A stretch of DNA of 64,000 nucleotides, taken from Roseiarcus sp963751165 (GTDB lineage Bacteria > Pseudomonadota > Alphaproteobacteria > Rhizobiales > Beijerinckiaceae). Numbering within the stretch: position 1 is the stretch's first letter; every line of letters begins with the position of its first letter. Shown piece after piece: positions 28,017 through 35,109 of the stretch. Location: positions 105,033-169,032 of the forward strand of contig CAVVTP010000022.1 in NCBI GenBank assembly GCA_963751165.1, given 5' to 3'. Under the pieces are notes generated by a model. It saw only the letters and a program-made list of their open reading frames with translations, was not told the origin of the DNA and did not search any database. The position numbers and the translations under genes are program-made.

Positions 28017-28358
28017 CTAAACGTGGCGCAGAATGACGCCCAGGCCCATTTGCGGCAGTGGTTTGTCGTCGATCTTCTCGAGAGCCCTCTCCATTTCGGC
28101 GGCCGTATAGCCGCGCAGTGTCTGGACACGCTTGTGGCCGAGCTTCGCTTCGCTCAACGCGAGTTCGGAGGCTACGGTGTCGTCGGGTGCGTCGATAATC
28201 GTCAACATGTCAAACTCACCATCCGTCCAAATAATTTCTTTCACCGTTACGCCGTGTTTCATGGCCAAGTCTTTAAATGCTTCAGATCGACGGACTGTAT
28301 CTTTGATTTCGTGAAGCCCCTTCTCCGTGAAATTCACAAGCCTTACGTAGATCGGCAT
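28017..28358 (-). CDS. GYD-domain protein
   Basis: 113 aa: MPIYVRLVNFTEKGLHEIKD, KHGVTVKEIIWTDGEFDMLT, and LSEAKLGHKRVQTLRGYTAA, matching the GYD domain (ferredoxin-like fold, here with GEFD replacing the usual GxYD). Members are roughly 100-aa cytoplasmic proteins of unknown role, widespread in Hyphomicrobiales. Convergent with the NlpC/P60 gene. Confidence 0.88.
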   Translation of the reverse strand: MPIYVRLVNFTEKGLHEIKDTVRRSEAFKDLAMKHGVTVKEIIWTDGEFDMLTIIDAPDDTVASELALSEAKLGHKRVQTLRGYTAAEMERALEKIDDKPLPQMGLGVILRHV

Positions 28359-28924
28359 CGCGCTTCCTTCCTGACGTGTTTTGTTTTTTCCGCCGCGTTT
28401 TGGGTCGCGCGAAGGACCGGACGAGACGTTAACCTACACCCACTGACCCTCGCAGGCGGTGGAATTACGCGCGTCAACAAGCAATTGTAGCCGTGCTGCG
28501 CTAAAAAATCTATCGATTTGGCCGCGACGCTCGAAGCGACCACTTCGACGAGGAAACAGTTCTGAAAAATGGCGCGGTGAAAACCAATGCGCACTACGGC
28601 TACAACATTGCTCGATCCCCGGCTCGCAGCTTTGGACGGATCGTTCGGGCGCCGACTGCGGCCTTAGGACGGCGGCGAGGCGGTTGAGGAAAATTGCGTG
28701 GCGGAGCGGGCGCATGCTGGTTTCGGCGGCCGCAACCTCCCACAGCGCCTAAGCCGACGCATCCATCCCGATTGAGATCGAGATCGGCGAAGCGGCCGGA
28801 ACAATGGTCGGGAAGCAACCTCACGAGGCTAGCCTGCGCACGGCTGAATCGCCGGGAATACTCGACTCGCCTCAGTCTTGCGCCCGTTCCACCGCATCCG
28901 GCTCGTGACGCTGAAAGTGTATCG
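28359..28924. other. 566-nt gap without a supported gene
   Basis: Open frames here are short, lack ribosome-binding sites and have no recognisable domains. A TTAACC half-site at 28426-28431 could be part of the promoter region for the GYD gene. Nothing else can be supported. Confidence 0.5.
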
Positions 28925-29161
28925 TCAGCAGAGGCCCTCGCGCGCCGCGCGGCGCGCCATCGGCAGATCGGCGTCCAACCGCAGCATGCCGGCGTCGACG
29001 ACATCCTGCCGGACAAGGCCGATGTCGCGCAGTTCAAAATCCGACATGCGGGCAAGCTGTCTCATCGCTCTGCGCTCCGCACTGACGCGGGACGGCCACG
29101 AGAGAGCGCGCCTGAGCGCCGCGGCCCCATGGACGGCCTGATTGGCGAGGGAAGCCATCAT
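28925..29161 (-). CDS. DUF1127 (YjiS-like) small protein
   Basis: 78 aa from ATG 29161, with GGAGAG 6 nt upstream (ATG 29158 equally possible). The conserved block is AERRAMRQLARMSDFELRDI and GLVRQDVVDAG, the arginine-rich DUF1127 motif. Small DUF1127 proteins in Agrobacterium and Rhodobacter affect phosphate/carbon metabolism and RNA turnover, sometimes as RNA-binding proteins. It is divergent from a LysR regulator, an arrangement that recurs in Hyphomicrobiales and suggests control by that regulator. Confidence 0.85.
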   Translation of the reverse strand: MMASLANQAVHGAAALRRALSWPSRVSAERRAMRQLARMSDFELRDIGLVRQDVVDAGMLRLDADLPMARRAAREGLC

Positions 29162-29326
29162 CGTTTCTCTCCGGGAAAAGCGCAGAAAACCATTCGGCGA
29201 CAAGACGGGACGGGACGCCGGCGACAACGTTTCGATTTCGGAACTGGCGCTCAATCTACTGCCGGGCTATTGATCGGTCCAACGAATGTTTTTAAAGTTA
29301 TCGATCATGGATTCGGATGAGTGATC

Positions 29327-30190
29327 ATGCTCGACACCGACCAGCTGCGCTCCTTTCTCGCCATTGTGGACTCGGGGTCGTTCACCCGGGCGGCCGAACG
29401 AGTGCACAAGACCCAGTCGGCTGTCTCGATGCATATCCGCCGGCTCGAGGAGCAGCTTGGCTGCGCGCTGTTCGTCAGGCAGGGTCGCGGCGCGCGGCTC
29501 ACCGCCGAGGGCGAGAGCCTGATCGATTTCGCCCGGCGGATCATCCACGCCGAAGCAGGCGCGGTCGCGGCGCTGTCGCGCAGGGGTCTCAGGGGCGCCG
29601 TGCGGCTTGGCATCCCGGACGACTACGCCGAATCCTTCCTCGCCGAGATTCTCAGCCGTTTCAATCGCCGCCATCCGCTGGTGGAAGTGTCGGTCGTGTG
29701 CGAGGGCTCGCCCGAGCTCGCCGCACAAGTCTCGGCCGGGGCGCTCGAACTCGCGCTGTTGACCGATCATCCGGGCCTCAGGGGATTCGAACTGTTGCGC
29801 GAACAACCGCTCGTCTGGGCCGCCGCCGAACGGTTTCGGGTCGCGGAGGGAGCGCCCATTCCGCTTGCGCTCGGCGCGACCACCTGCCTCTGGCGGCGCG
29901 AGGCGGACGAGGCGCTCGCCGCGGCGTCGTGCGCGACCCGCGGCCTGTTCTCCTCCAAGAACTACAGCGCAATCGGGACCGTGGTTCGCGCCGGCCTCGC
30001 CGTGACCACGTTGCCGGCCTCGATGGTCGGGGAAGGTCTGCGCGTTCTCGGGCCCGAGGAGGGCTTGCCCGAGCTGCCGATGACGCGCATGGGACTCATT
30101 CACGGCCCGGGCCGCCCGACCGAGGAGACGAAGGCGCTCGCCGAGGCCATCCGGATGGCCGTCGGGGCGCCGGCGCGGCGCGCGGCTTGA
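29327..30190 (+). CDS. LysR-family transcriptional regulator
   Basis: 287 aa from ATG 29327 (MLDTDQLRSFLAIVDSGSFT). N-terminal winged HTH FTRAAERVHKTQSAVSMHIR and RLEEQLGCALFVRQGRGARL; the effector domain spans residues about 90-280 (VRLGIPDDYAESFLAEILSR, LALLTDHPGLRG). The subgroup is the one found divergent from DUF1127 genes, and the 165-nt shared promoter is the expected binding site. Ligand unknown. Confidence 0.9.
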   Translation: MLDTDQLRSFLAIVDSGSFTRAAERVHKTQSAVSMHIRRLEEQLGCALFVRQGRGARLTAEGESLIDFARRIIHAEAGAVAALSRRGLRGAVRLGIPDDYAESFLAEILSRFNRRHPLVEVSVVCEGSPELAAQVSAGALELALLTDHPGLRGFELLREQPLVWAAAERFRVAEGAPIPLALGATTCLWRREADEALAAASCATRGLFSSKNYSAIGTVVRAGLAVTTLPASMVGEGLRVLGPEEGLPELPMTRMGLIHGPGRPTEETKALAEAIRMAVGAPARRAA

Positions 30191-30224
30191 GGGGGGCCAG
30201 ATACCCAAAGGTTAAGAAACAAGC

Positions 30225-30239
30225 TTAAGAACCCGTTAA
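30225..30239. promoter_or_regulatory. CtrA-type site TTAA-N7-TTAA
   Basis: TTAA, seven bases (GAACCCG), TTAA: the full CtrA recognition layout, 66 nt before the ATG of the outer-membrane barrel gene, with a third TTAA at 30212-30215. CtrA is the cell-cycle response regulator of alphaproteobacteria and often controls surface genes. Match to a short consensus only. Confidence 0.5.
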
Positions 30240-30305
30240 GCAGTCATATGACAGCTTTCGCCGCGCGCGACGCAGCGTCGCCCGCCTTCGCGACCAAAGG
30301 TTGTC

Positions 30306-31226
30306 ATGGCAAAAGTCCGACCCCTTGCCGTCGCCGCAGGCGTCGCCGTTCTCGGCGGCGGCATAGCGAAGGCCGTCGATCTGCCTCCGGTTCCGAGCCT
30401 TCCGGCCGAGAGCCCGGCGGCCGAAGATTTCAGCGGCTGGTATCTGCGCGGCGATCTCGGCTTCGGCGTCTCATCGACCGGGCCGCGACTGGCGACCGCC
30501 CCCGATCCGATCGCCGCGGGAGCGTCGAGCGGTCTCCTGTCAAGCTCCGCCGGCGCGGCGTTCAGCCATGCGAGCCTCTCTCCCTTCGGCGCGATCGACG
30601 CGGGCGCCGGCTATCGGTTCAACACCTGGCTTCGCATGGACGGCACGTTGGAATATCGCGGGGGAGCGCGTCTCGAGGCGCATTCCTCGCTGACCGACCC
30701 GGCCTCGCCGGCCTTCGGCCCGCTGCAATTCGCAGAATCATATCGGGCCGACGTCTCGTCCTTGGTTGGGCTGTTGAACGGATATGTCGATCTGGGGACC
30801 TATTGGGGCGTGACCCCATTCGTCGGGGCGGGAGCGGGCTTCGCCGATAACCGGGTCTCCGAATTCGCCGACGACGGTTTCGGCTCGTCCGGCAGCGGTG
30901 CGCTCACCTCGGCCGGGTCCTTCGCCAACGGCTCGAAATCGAGCTTCGCCTGGGCCTTGATGGCGGGCGTGGATTTCGACGTCGCGCCCGGCGTGAAAGT
31001 GGAATTGGGTTACCGCTACCTCGACATGGGCTCGCTCGCGACCGGCGCCTCGCACTGTCCCGCCTGGGGCGCAGGCGGCGCGTTGAGCGCTGCCGGCTGC
31101 AGCGGTGGCGTTCCCCATACGCTCTCCTCGCGCGGCGCCCTCGCCTCGAGCGACTTCCGCGTCGGGCTCATCTGGATGCTCAACGAGCTTCCGTTGACGG
31201 GTCACTCCGACGGAGTTCGGAATTAG
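30306..31226 (+). CDS. Outer-membrane beta-barrel protein (porin-family, Omp25/31-like)
   Basis: 306 aa. A signal peptide (MAKVRPLAVAAGVAVLGGGI, cleavage about AKA-VD) leads to DLPPVP and DFSGWYLRGDLGFGVS, the start typical of alphaproteobacterial small outer-membrane barrels. Alternating beta strands follow (GAIDAGAGYRFNTWLRMDGT, GYVDLGTYWGVTPFVGAGAG, FAWALMAGVDFDVAPGVKVE, LGYRYLDMGS) and the last strand is SDFRVGLIWMLN. The terminal residues after that strand (a 12-residue tail) are unusual, since most barrels end on an aromatic. Likely a structural or adhesion barrel. A CtrA-type site lies upstream. Confidence 0.8.
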   Translation: MAKVRPLAVAAGVAVLGGGIAKAVDLPPVPSLPAESPAAEDFSGWYLRGDLGFGVSSTGPRLATAPDPIAAGASSGLLSSSAGAAFSHASLSPFGAIDAGAGYRFNTWLRMDGTLEYRGGARLEAHSSLTDPASPAFGPLQFAESYRADVSSLVGLLNGYVDLGTYWGVTPFVGAGAGFADNRVSEFADDGFGSSGSGALTSAGSFANGSKSSFAWALMAGVDFDVAPGVKVELGYRYLDMGSLATGASHCPAWGAGGALSAAGCSGGVPHTLSSRGALASSDFRVGLIWMLNELPLTGHSDGVRN

Positions 31227-31253
31227 GGGGGCAATCGCGTGCTCGTCCGGATA

Positions 31254-31286
31254 TAATCCGCTGTTTTCCTCATCTAATCCGCTGTT
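31254..31286. repeat. Direct repeat TAATCCGCTGTT, 21-nt period
   Basis: Two exact copies (31254-31265 and 31275-31286), start-to-start 21 nt, two helical turns, in the 372-nt gap after the outer-membrane gene. Further on, 31379-31393 carries the same 15-base string as the repeat cluster at 21.7 kb. Otherwise the gap to 31598 shows no gene. Confidence 0.5.
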
Positions 31287-31598
31287 CCACTCACATCTAA
31301 ATCTTCTACCAAGATGCTGAAAAGACGCGGCTTTTCTCCACGGCTTGTGGAGCTGGAGTGGTCTGAAAAAGCCAAAATCGCTGTATTTTTCCCTGTTATC
31401 GCGAATCGGGCCGACCTGCCCGCATCTGCCGTGGAGCCCGCTTGCCGCTTCAAGCCATTGTGATCCGATCGGCCCCTCTCTCTCTTCGCCGCCGTTGCCT
31501 TTGACGCCCGGCAGGGCTACCCATTGGCGCTTCTTCAAGACCCGCCGCTGCTGAATGGGCGCGACGGGAGCGGCGTAGCCGGCGCTTTCAAGGGCTTC

Positions 31599-32570
31599 AT
31601 GACGGACGCGACAATTCGGCAGGCGGGGCTTCTCCGCTCCGCCTGGGCCAACCCGATCCTGCTGCTCGTCCTGACCACGCTGATCTGGGCAGGGCACTCG
31701 GTCGTCGCGCGGCTCTCGACCGGCGAAATCGGGCCGATGACTCTGACCTGCATGCGCTGGGGCCTGGCGCTCATCCCGATCTTCGTCGCTGCCCGCCCGT
31801 CGCTGCGCCGGGACTGGCCGGAATTGCGTGCGAACTGGCGCTATCTCTCCGCCATGGGCGCGCTTGGCTACACCGCCTTCAATGCGCTCTTCTACCTCGC
31901 GGCGCACCGCACCAGCGCGCTCAATCTCTCGATCATCCAGGGTGCGATCCCGGCGCTTGTCCTCGTCGGCGCCCGCGCGTTCCTCGGCGTTCGCTTCACG
32001 GGGCTCCAGGCGTTCGGCGCCGCGATTACGATGCTCGGCGTGGTCGCCATCGCCGCGCAGGGCGATCCCGCGAGGCTGGCTGCGCTCGCGTTCAATTCCG
32101 GCGACGTTCTGATGGTCGTCGCGGTGGTCCTCTACGCGGGCTACACGGTCGGCTTGCGCCAGAGGCCACGCGTCTCCGGCTTGAGCCTGCTGGCAGCGAT
32201 GGCGGCCGCCGCCTTCGTGACGTCTGTGCCGCTGATGATCTGGGAGGTCGCCTCAGGCGGCTTCGTCTGGCCGACGGCGGCCGGTTATGCGACGCTGGCC
32301 TATGTCGTGCTCGGTCCGGCATTTTCGTCGCAGTTGTTCTTCATGCGCGGCGTGGAGCTTATTGGGCCGGGGCGGGCGGGCGTCTTTGTCAATCTGGTTC
32401 CGGTGTTCGGGGCGATCATGGCGGTCGTTTTGCTCGGCGAACCCTTCGCCGCCTATCATGTCGTCGCGCTGATCCTCGTCGTCGGCGGCATAGCCATCGC
32501 GCAGCGCGGCTCCGGCCGCCTGCGCCAGAGTTTCAAACCTGTGGGAGAAACCGATGGGCCATTGGATTGA
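31599..32570 (+). CDS. EamA/DMT-family transporter
   Basis: 323 aa from ATG 31599, preceded by AAGGG; the frame is open 25 codons upstream but without membrane features. Ten predicted membrane helices in two EamA halves: NPILLLVLTTLIWAGHSVVA, YTAFNALFYLAAHRTSALNL, GVVAIAAQG, and in the second half VLMVVAVVLYAGYTVGL, GPAFSSQLFFMRGVELIGPG and FVNLVPVFGAIMAVVLLGEP. Drug/metabolite exporters of this kind move amino acids or small metabolites; substrate unknown. The stop overlaps the next gene's start by 17 nt, so the pair is an operon. Confidence 0.9.
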   Translation: MTDATIRQAGLLRSAWANPILLLVLTTLIWAGHSVVARLSTGEIGPMTLTCMRWGLALIPIFVAARPSLRRDWPELRANWRYLSAMGALGYTAFNALFYLAAHRTSALNLSIIQGAIPALVLVGARAFLGVRFTGLQAFGAAITMLGVVAIAAQGDPARLAALAFNSGDVLMVVAVVLYAGYTVGLRQRPRVSGLSLLAAMAAAAFVTSVPLMIWEVASGGFVWPTAAGYATLAYVVLGPAFSSQLFFMRGVELIGPGRAGVFVNLVPVFGAIMAVVLLGEPFAAYHVVALILVVGGIAIAQRGSGRLRQSFKPVGETDGPLD

Positions 32571-33222
32571 ACTGAAGCCGGAAGGCGCCGAGCCGATTCG
32601 AGCCTGGCGCGCTGAACCCGAGGGACGTCCGCGCGGGGCCGTCATCGTCATCCAGGAGATTTTCGGCGTCAACGCGCACATCCGCGCCGTGACCGACCGC
32701 TTCGCTGTCGACGACTATCTCGCGATCGCGCCGGCGGTTTTCGAGCATGTCGAGAAAGGCTTCGACGTCGGTTATGACGCGGAGTCGCGCGCTCAAGGCA
32801 TGGCCGTCGTGGGGAAGATCGATCGGGAGCAGACCTTGCGGGACGTCGCTGCGGCGATCGACGTCGCCAAGGCGGGCGGCAAAGTCGGGATTGTCGGCTA
32901 TTGCTTCGGGGGGACGATCGCCTGGCTCGCCGCGGCCCGGCTTCCGGGCCTGAGCGCCGCGGTCGGCTATTATGGCGGCGGCATCGTAGGCATGAAGGAC
33001 CTCCAGCCTCGCATCCCGACCATGCTCCACTTCGGCGAGAAGGACGACCATATCCCGGTCGCCGGCGTCCGCGAGGTCGCCGCCCTCCACCGGGACGTTG
33101 ACGTGCACCTCTACCCTGCCGGCCATGGCTTCAATTGCGATCATCGGGAAAGCTACGACGCGCCGAGCGCCGCGCTCGCCTGGACGCGCACGTTGGAGTT
33201 TTTCCGCAAGCATTTGGGGTGA
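32554..33222 (+). CDS. Dienelactone hydrolase family protein
   Basis: 222 aa, start overlapping the EamA gene with GGGAG upstream. Catalytic Cys in GIVGYCFGGTIAWLAAARLP (GxCxGG elbow), Asp in FGEKDDHIPVAGV and His in LYPAGHGFNCDHRESYD complete the dienelactone hydrolase triad. The GAVIVIQEIFGVN segment is the usual oxyanion region. These are cytosolic alpha/beta hydrolases of broad use; chloroaromatic degradation genes are not nearby, so a role in ester or lactone housekeeping is more likely. Confidence 0.9.
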   Translation: MGHWIELKPEGAEPIRAWRAEPEGRPRGAVIVIQEIFGVNAHIRAVTDRFAVDDYLAIAPAVFEHVEKGFDVGYDAESRAQGMAVVGKIDREQTLRDVAAAIDVAKAGGKVGIVGYCFGGTIAWLAAARLPGLSAAVGYYGGGIVGMKDLQPRIPTMLHFGEKDDHIPVAGVREVAALHRDVDVHLYPAGHGFNCDHRESYDAPSAALAWTRTLEFFRKHLG

Positions 33223-33313
33223 GAGGTCAGCCGAGCGCCGCGAGCGTTTCACTTGCAAGGCGGAAGAGCTCCGAGGGTCGAACAGCCGGCTGAACCCCGC
33301 TAGCGAGGGAGGT

Positions 33314-33907
33314 ATGGGCAAGACATTGGTCATCGGCGCCTCCGGGCTTCTCGGATCGCGCATCGTCGAGGCGCTCGGCGAGGATCGCTGCATCCGCGCC
33401 TCGCGCAATTCCGGCGAGCGGGTCGACATCTCCGACCCGGAGTCGCTGGCCGCGCTGTTCGAAAGAGTTGGTGAACTGGACGGAATTGTTTGCGTCGGCG
33501 GCGCCGCGCGCTTCAAGCCCTGGGCCCAGTTGACGGACGACGACTGGACCTTCTCCGTCGCAAACAAGCTGATGGGGCAGGTCAACGTCGTGCGCCTCGG
33601 CGCAAAGACTGTCGGTCCCGGCGGGGCGATCACTCTGACGTCGGGCCTAGCGGCGCGGTATCCGGCGCCAGGCAGCGCGATTATCACGACCGTCAACGCC
33701 GCCGTCGAAGCCTTCGTGCGCGCCGCCGCGGTCGAACGCCTCCCGTTGCGGGTCAATGCAATCTCGCCCGGCTGGGTCTCAGAAACGCTCGCCGAAATGG
33801 GCGGCGACCCGGGAATCGGAATTCCCGCCGCGGATGTCGCTCGGGTTTTTGTCAGCCAGCTGCGCGACGGCGCCTCCGGTTCGATCGCGCCGGCCATGCG
33901 AAGGTAG
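33314..33907 (+). CDS. Short-chain dehydrogenase, compact form
   Basis: 197 aa from ATG 33314 with AGGGAGGT immediately upstream. Residues 3-14 TLVIGASGLLGS form a nucleotide-binding GxSGxxG turn. The usual catalytic YxxxK is altered: the region reads ITLTSGLAARYPAPGSAIIT with Tyr but not the normal Lys spacing, like the small SDR subgroup that includes YbbO/oxidoreductases with Ala-rich helix 5 (VNAAVEAFVRAAAVERLPLR, VNAISPGWVSETLAEMG). Its activity is uncertain. It follows dienelactone hydrolase by 91 nt and may share its transcript. Confidence 0.75.
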   Translation: MGKTLVIGASGLLGSRIVEALGEDRCIRASRNSGERVDISDPESLAALFERVGELDGIVCVGGAARFKPWAQLTDDDWTFSVANKLMGQVNVVRLGAKTVGPGGAITLTSGLAARYPAPGSAIITTVNAAVEAFVRAAAVERLPLRVNAISPGWVSETLAEMGGDPGIGIPAADVARVFVSQLRDGASGSIAPAMRR

Positions 33908-34301
33908 GCGTCCGCGTTCCCGAGAACGCAGCGGCCGCCAGATGCTGGGGGGCTGCCGACGCCGTCATCGACTGTCATCGACCGGTCTACAGGGCCGCGC
34001 CGAATGAGGGAAAAGTCGAAGCGGTTGGCTTTCCAAGATGCGCCATTGACGCCGTCATGGCACGTTCTCAAGCCGCCGACCGTTCAAGCCCGACATGCAA
34101 GCGAGGGCAGGCAGGAAGCGAAGGCGAGCTTGGCGGTTCGCGCTCCTCTCCATATCGCCGCCGAAAACACGATGGCCGGCCCCAAACAGGCGCCAAGGTC
34201 GTCCTGGCCGGGATCCGGCCAGCCCAGAAGTCTCGACAGCGGCGAGGCGGGATTCTAAGAGCGCCTTCTGGGCAATCCGCCCGAATGGATTGGGCGCGCG
34301 G
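33908..34301. other. 394-nt gap before cmk without a supported gene
   Basis: Open frames on both strands lack domains and ribosome-binding sites. In many alphaproteobacteria this place is taken by aroA, of which no trace is seen. Confidence 0.45.
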
Positions 34302-34931
34302 ATGATTATCGCCATCGACGGCCCGGCGGCGTCCGGAAAAGGCACGATCGCCCGGCGAGTCGCCGCCCACTACGGGCTGCCTCATCTGGACACCGGCCTT
34401 CTCTATCGCGCGACCGCCGCGGCGCTTATGGCGGCGGATCGCGATCTCTATGACGAACAGGCGGCGGTCGCCGCCGCCCGGGGCCTTGCCCTGATGGATT
34501 TCGACGCGACGGCTCTGCGCCGCCGGGAGATGGGCGAGGCGGCCTCGGTGGTCGCCGCGATGCCCGGGGTGCGCCAGGCGCTGCTCGGCGCCCAGCGCGC
34601 TTTCGCCGCGCGGCCGGAAGGGGCCGTTCTCGACGGACGGGACATCGGCACGGTGGTCTGCCCACAAGCGACGGTGAAGATTTTTGTCACTGCCAGCGCT
34701 GCAGCGCGCGCCCAGCGGCGCGCCCTCGAGCTGGCCCAGCGCGGAGAGAAGGCCGATTACGCTGCCGTTCTTGCCGACATTGTGAAGCGCGACATCCGCG
34801 ATTCCGATCGGGTGGCCGCGCCGCTGCGTCCGGCTGATGACGCCGTCCGGCTCGACACCACCCATCTCGGAATAGAAGCCGCGGTCACCGAAGCGTTGCG
34901 CATCATCGACGCGACCCGGGTCCGGACATAA
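34302..34931 (+). CDS. cmk: Cytidylate kinase
   Basis: 209 aa from ATG 34302 (MIIAIDGPAASGKGTIARRV with the P-loop GPAASGKGT). Further landmarks: HLDTGLLYRATAAAL, GAVLDGRDIGTVVCPQATVK and RDIRDSDRVAAPLRPADDAV, ending TEALRIIDATR. It phosphorylates CMP and dCMP. The usual neighbours in Hyphomicrobiales are aroA upstream and rpsA downstream; neither is here. A perfect 9-bp hairpin follows 16 nt after the stop, then an inverted-repeat unit carrying an IS1634-type element. Confidence 0.93.
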   Translation: MIIAIDGPAASGKGTIARRVAAHYGLPHLDTGLLYRATAAALMAADRDLYDEQAAVAAARGLALMDFDATALRRREMGEAASVVAAMPGVRQALLGAQRAFAARPEGAVLDGRDIGTVVCPQATVKIFVTASAAARAQRRALELAQRGEKADYAAVLADIVKRDIRDSDRVAAPLRPADDAVRLDTTHLGIEAAVTEALRIIDATRVRT

Positions 34932-34947
34932 GACCTTCTCCTGGGAT

Positions 34948-34977
34948 AACAGCCGCAGCGGGGATTTAGCGGCTGTT
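34948..34977 (+). terminator. Hairpin after cmk
   Basis: AACAGCCGC pairs perfectly with GCGGCTGTT (9 bp, 12-nt loop), starting 17 nt after the cmk stop. The descending arm runs into TTTCA, too short for a strong U-tract. The arm also forms the left end of the larger inverted repeat described at 34971-37152. Confidence 0.5.
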
Positions 34978-35109
34978 TCAAAGGTCACGGACCTCATCCT
35001 TGAGGCGCCCTTTGCGTGAGCAAAGGGCCGCGAAGGATGCTCCAGACGACATTTGCGGCGCCGCCTGCACCAAGTGGATCGTCCTTCGAGGCCACTCGGG
35101 CCGCGTTAG

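Noticed and set aside
32533..34071. 512-codon minus-strand frame over the hydrolase and SDR genes
   Set aside because: Shadow of two well-supported plus-strand genes with catalytic motifs; no domain in the antisense protein.
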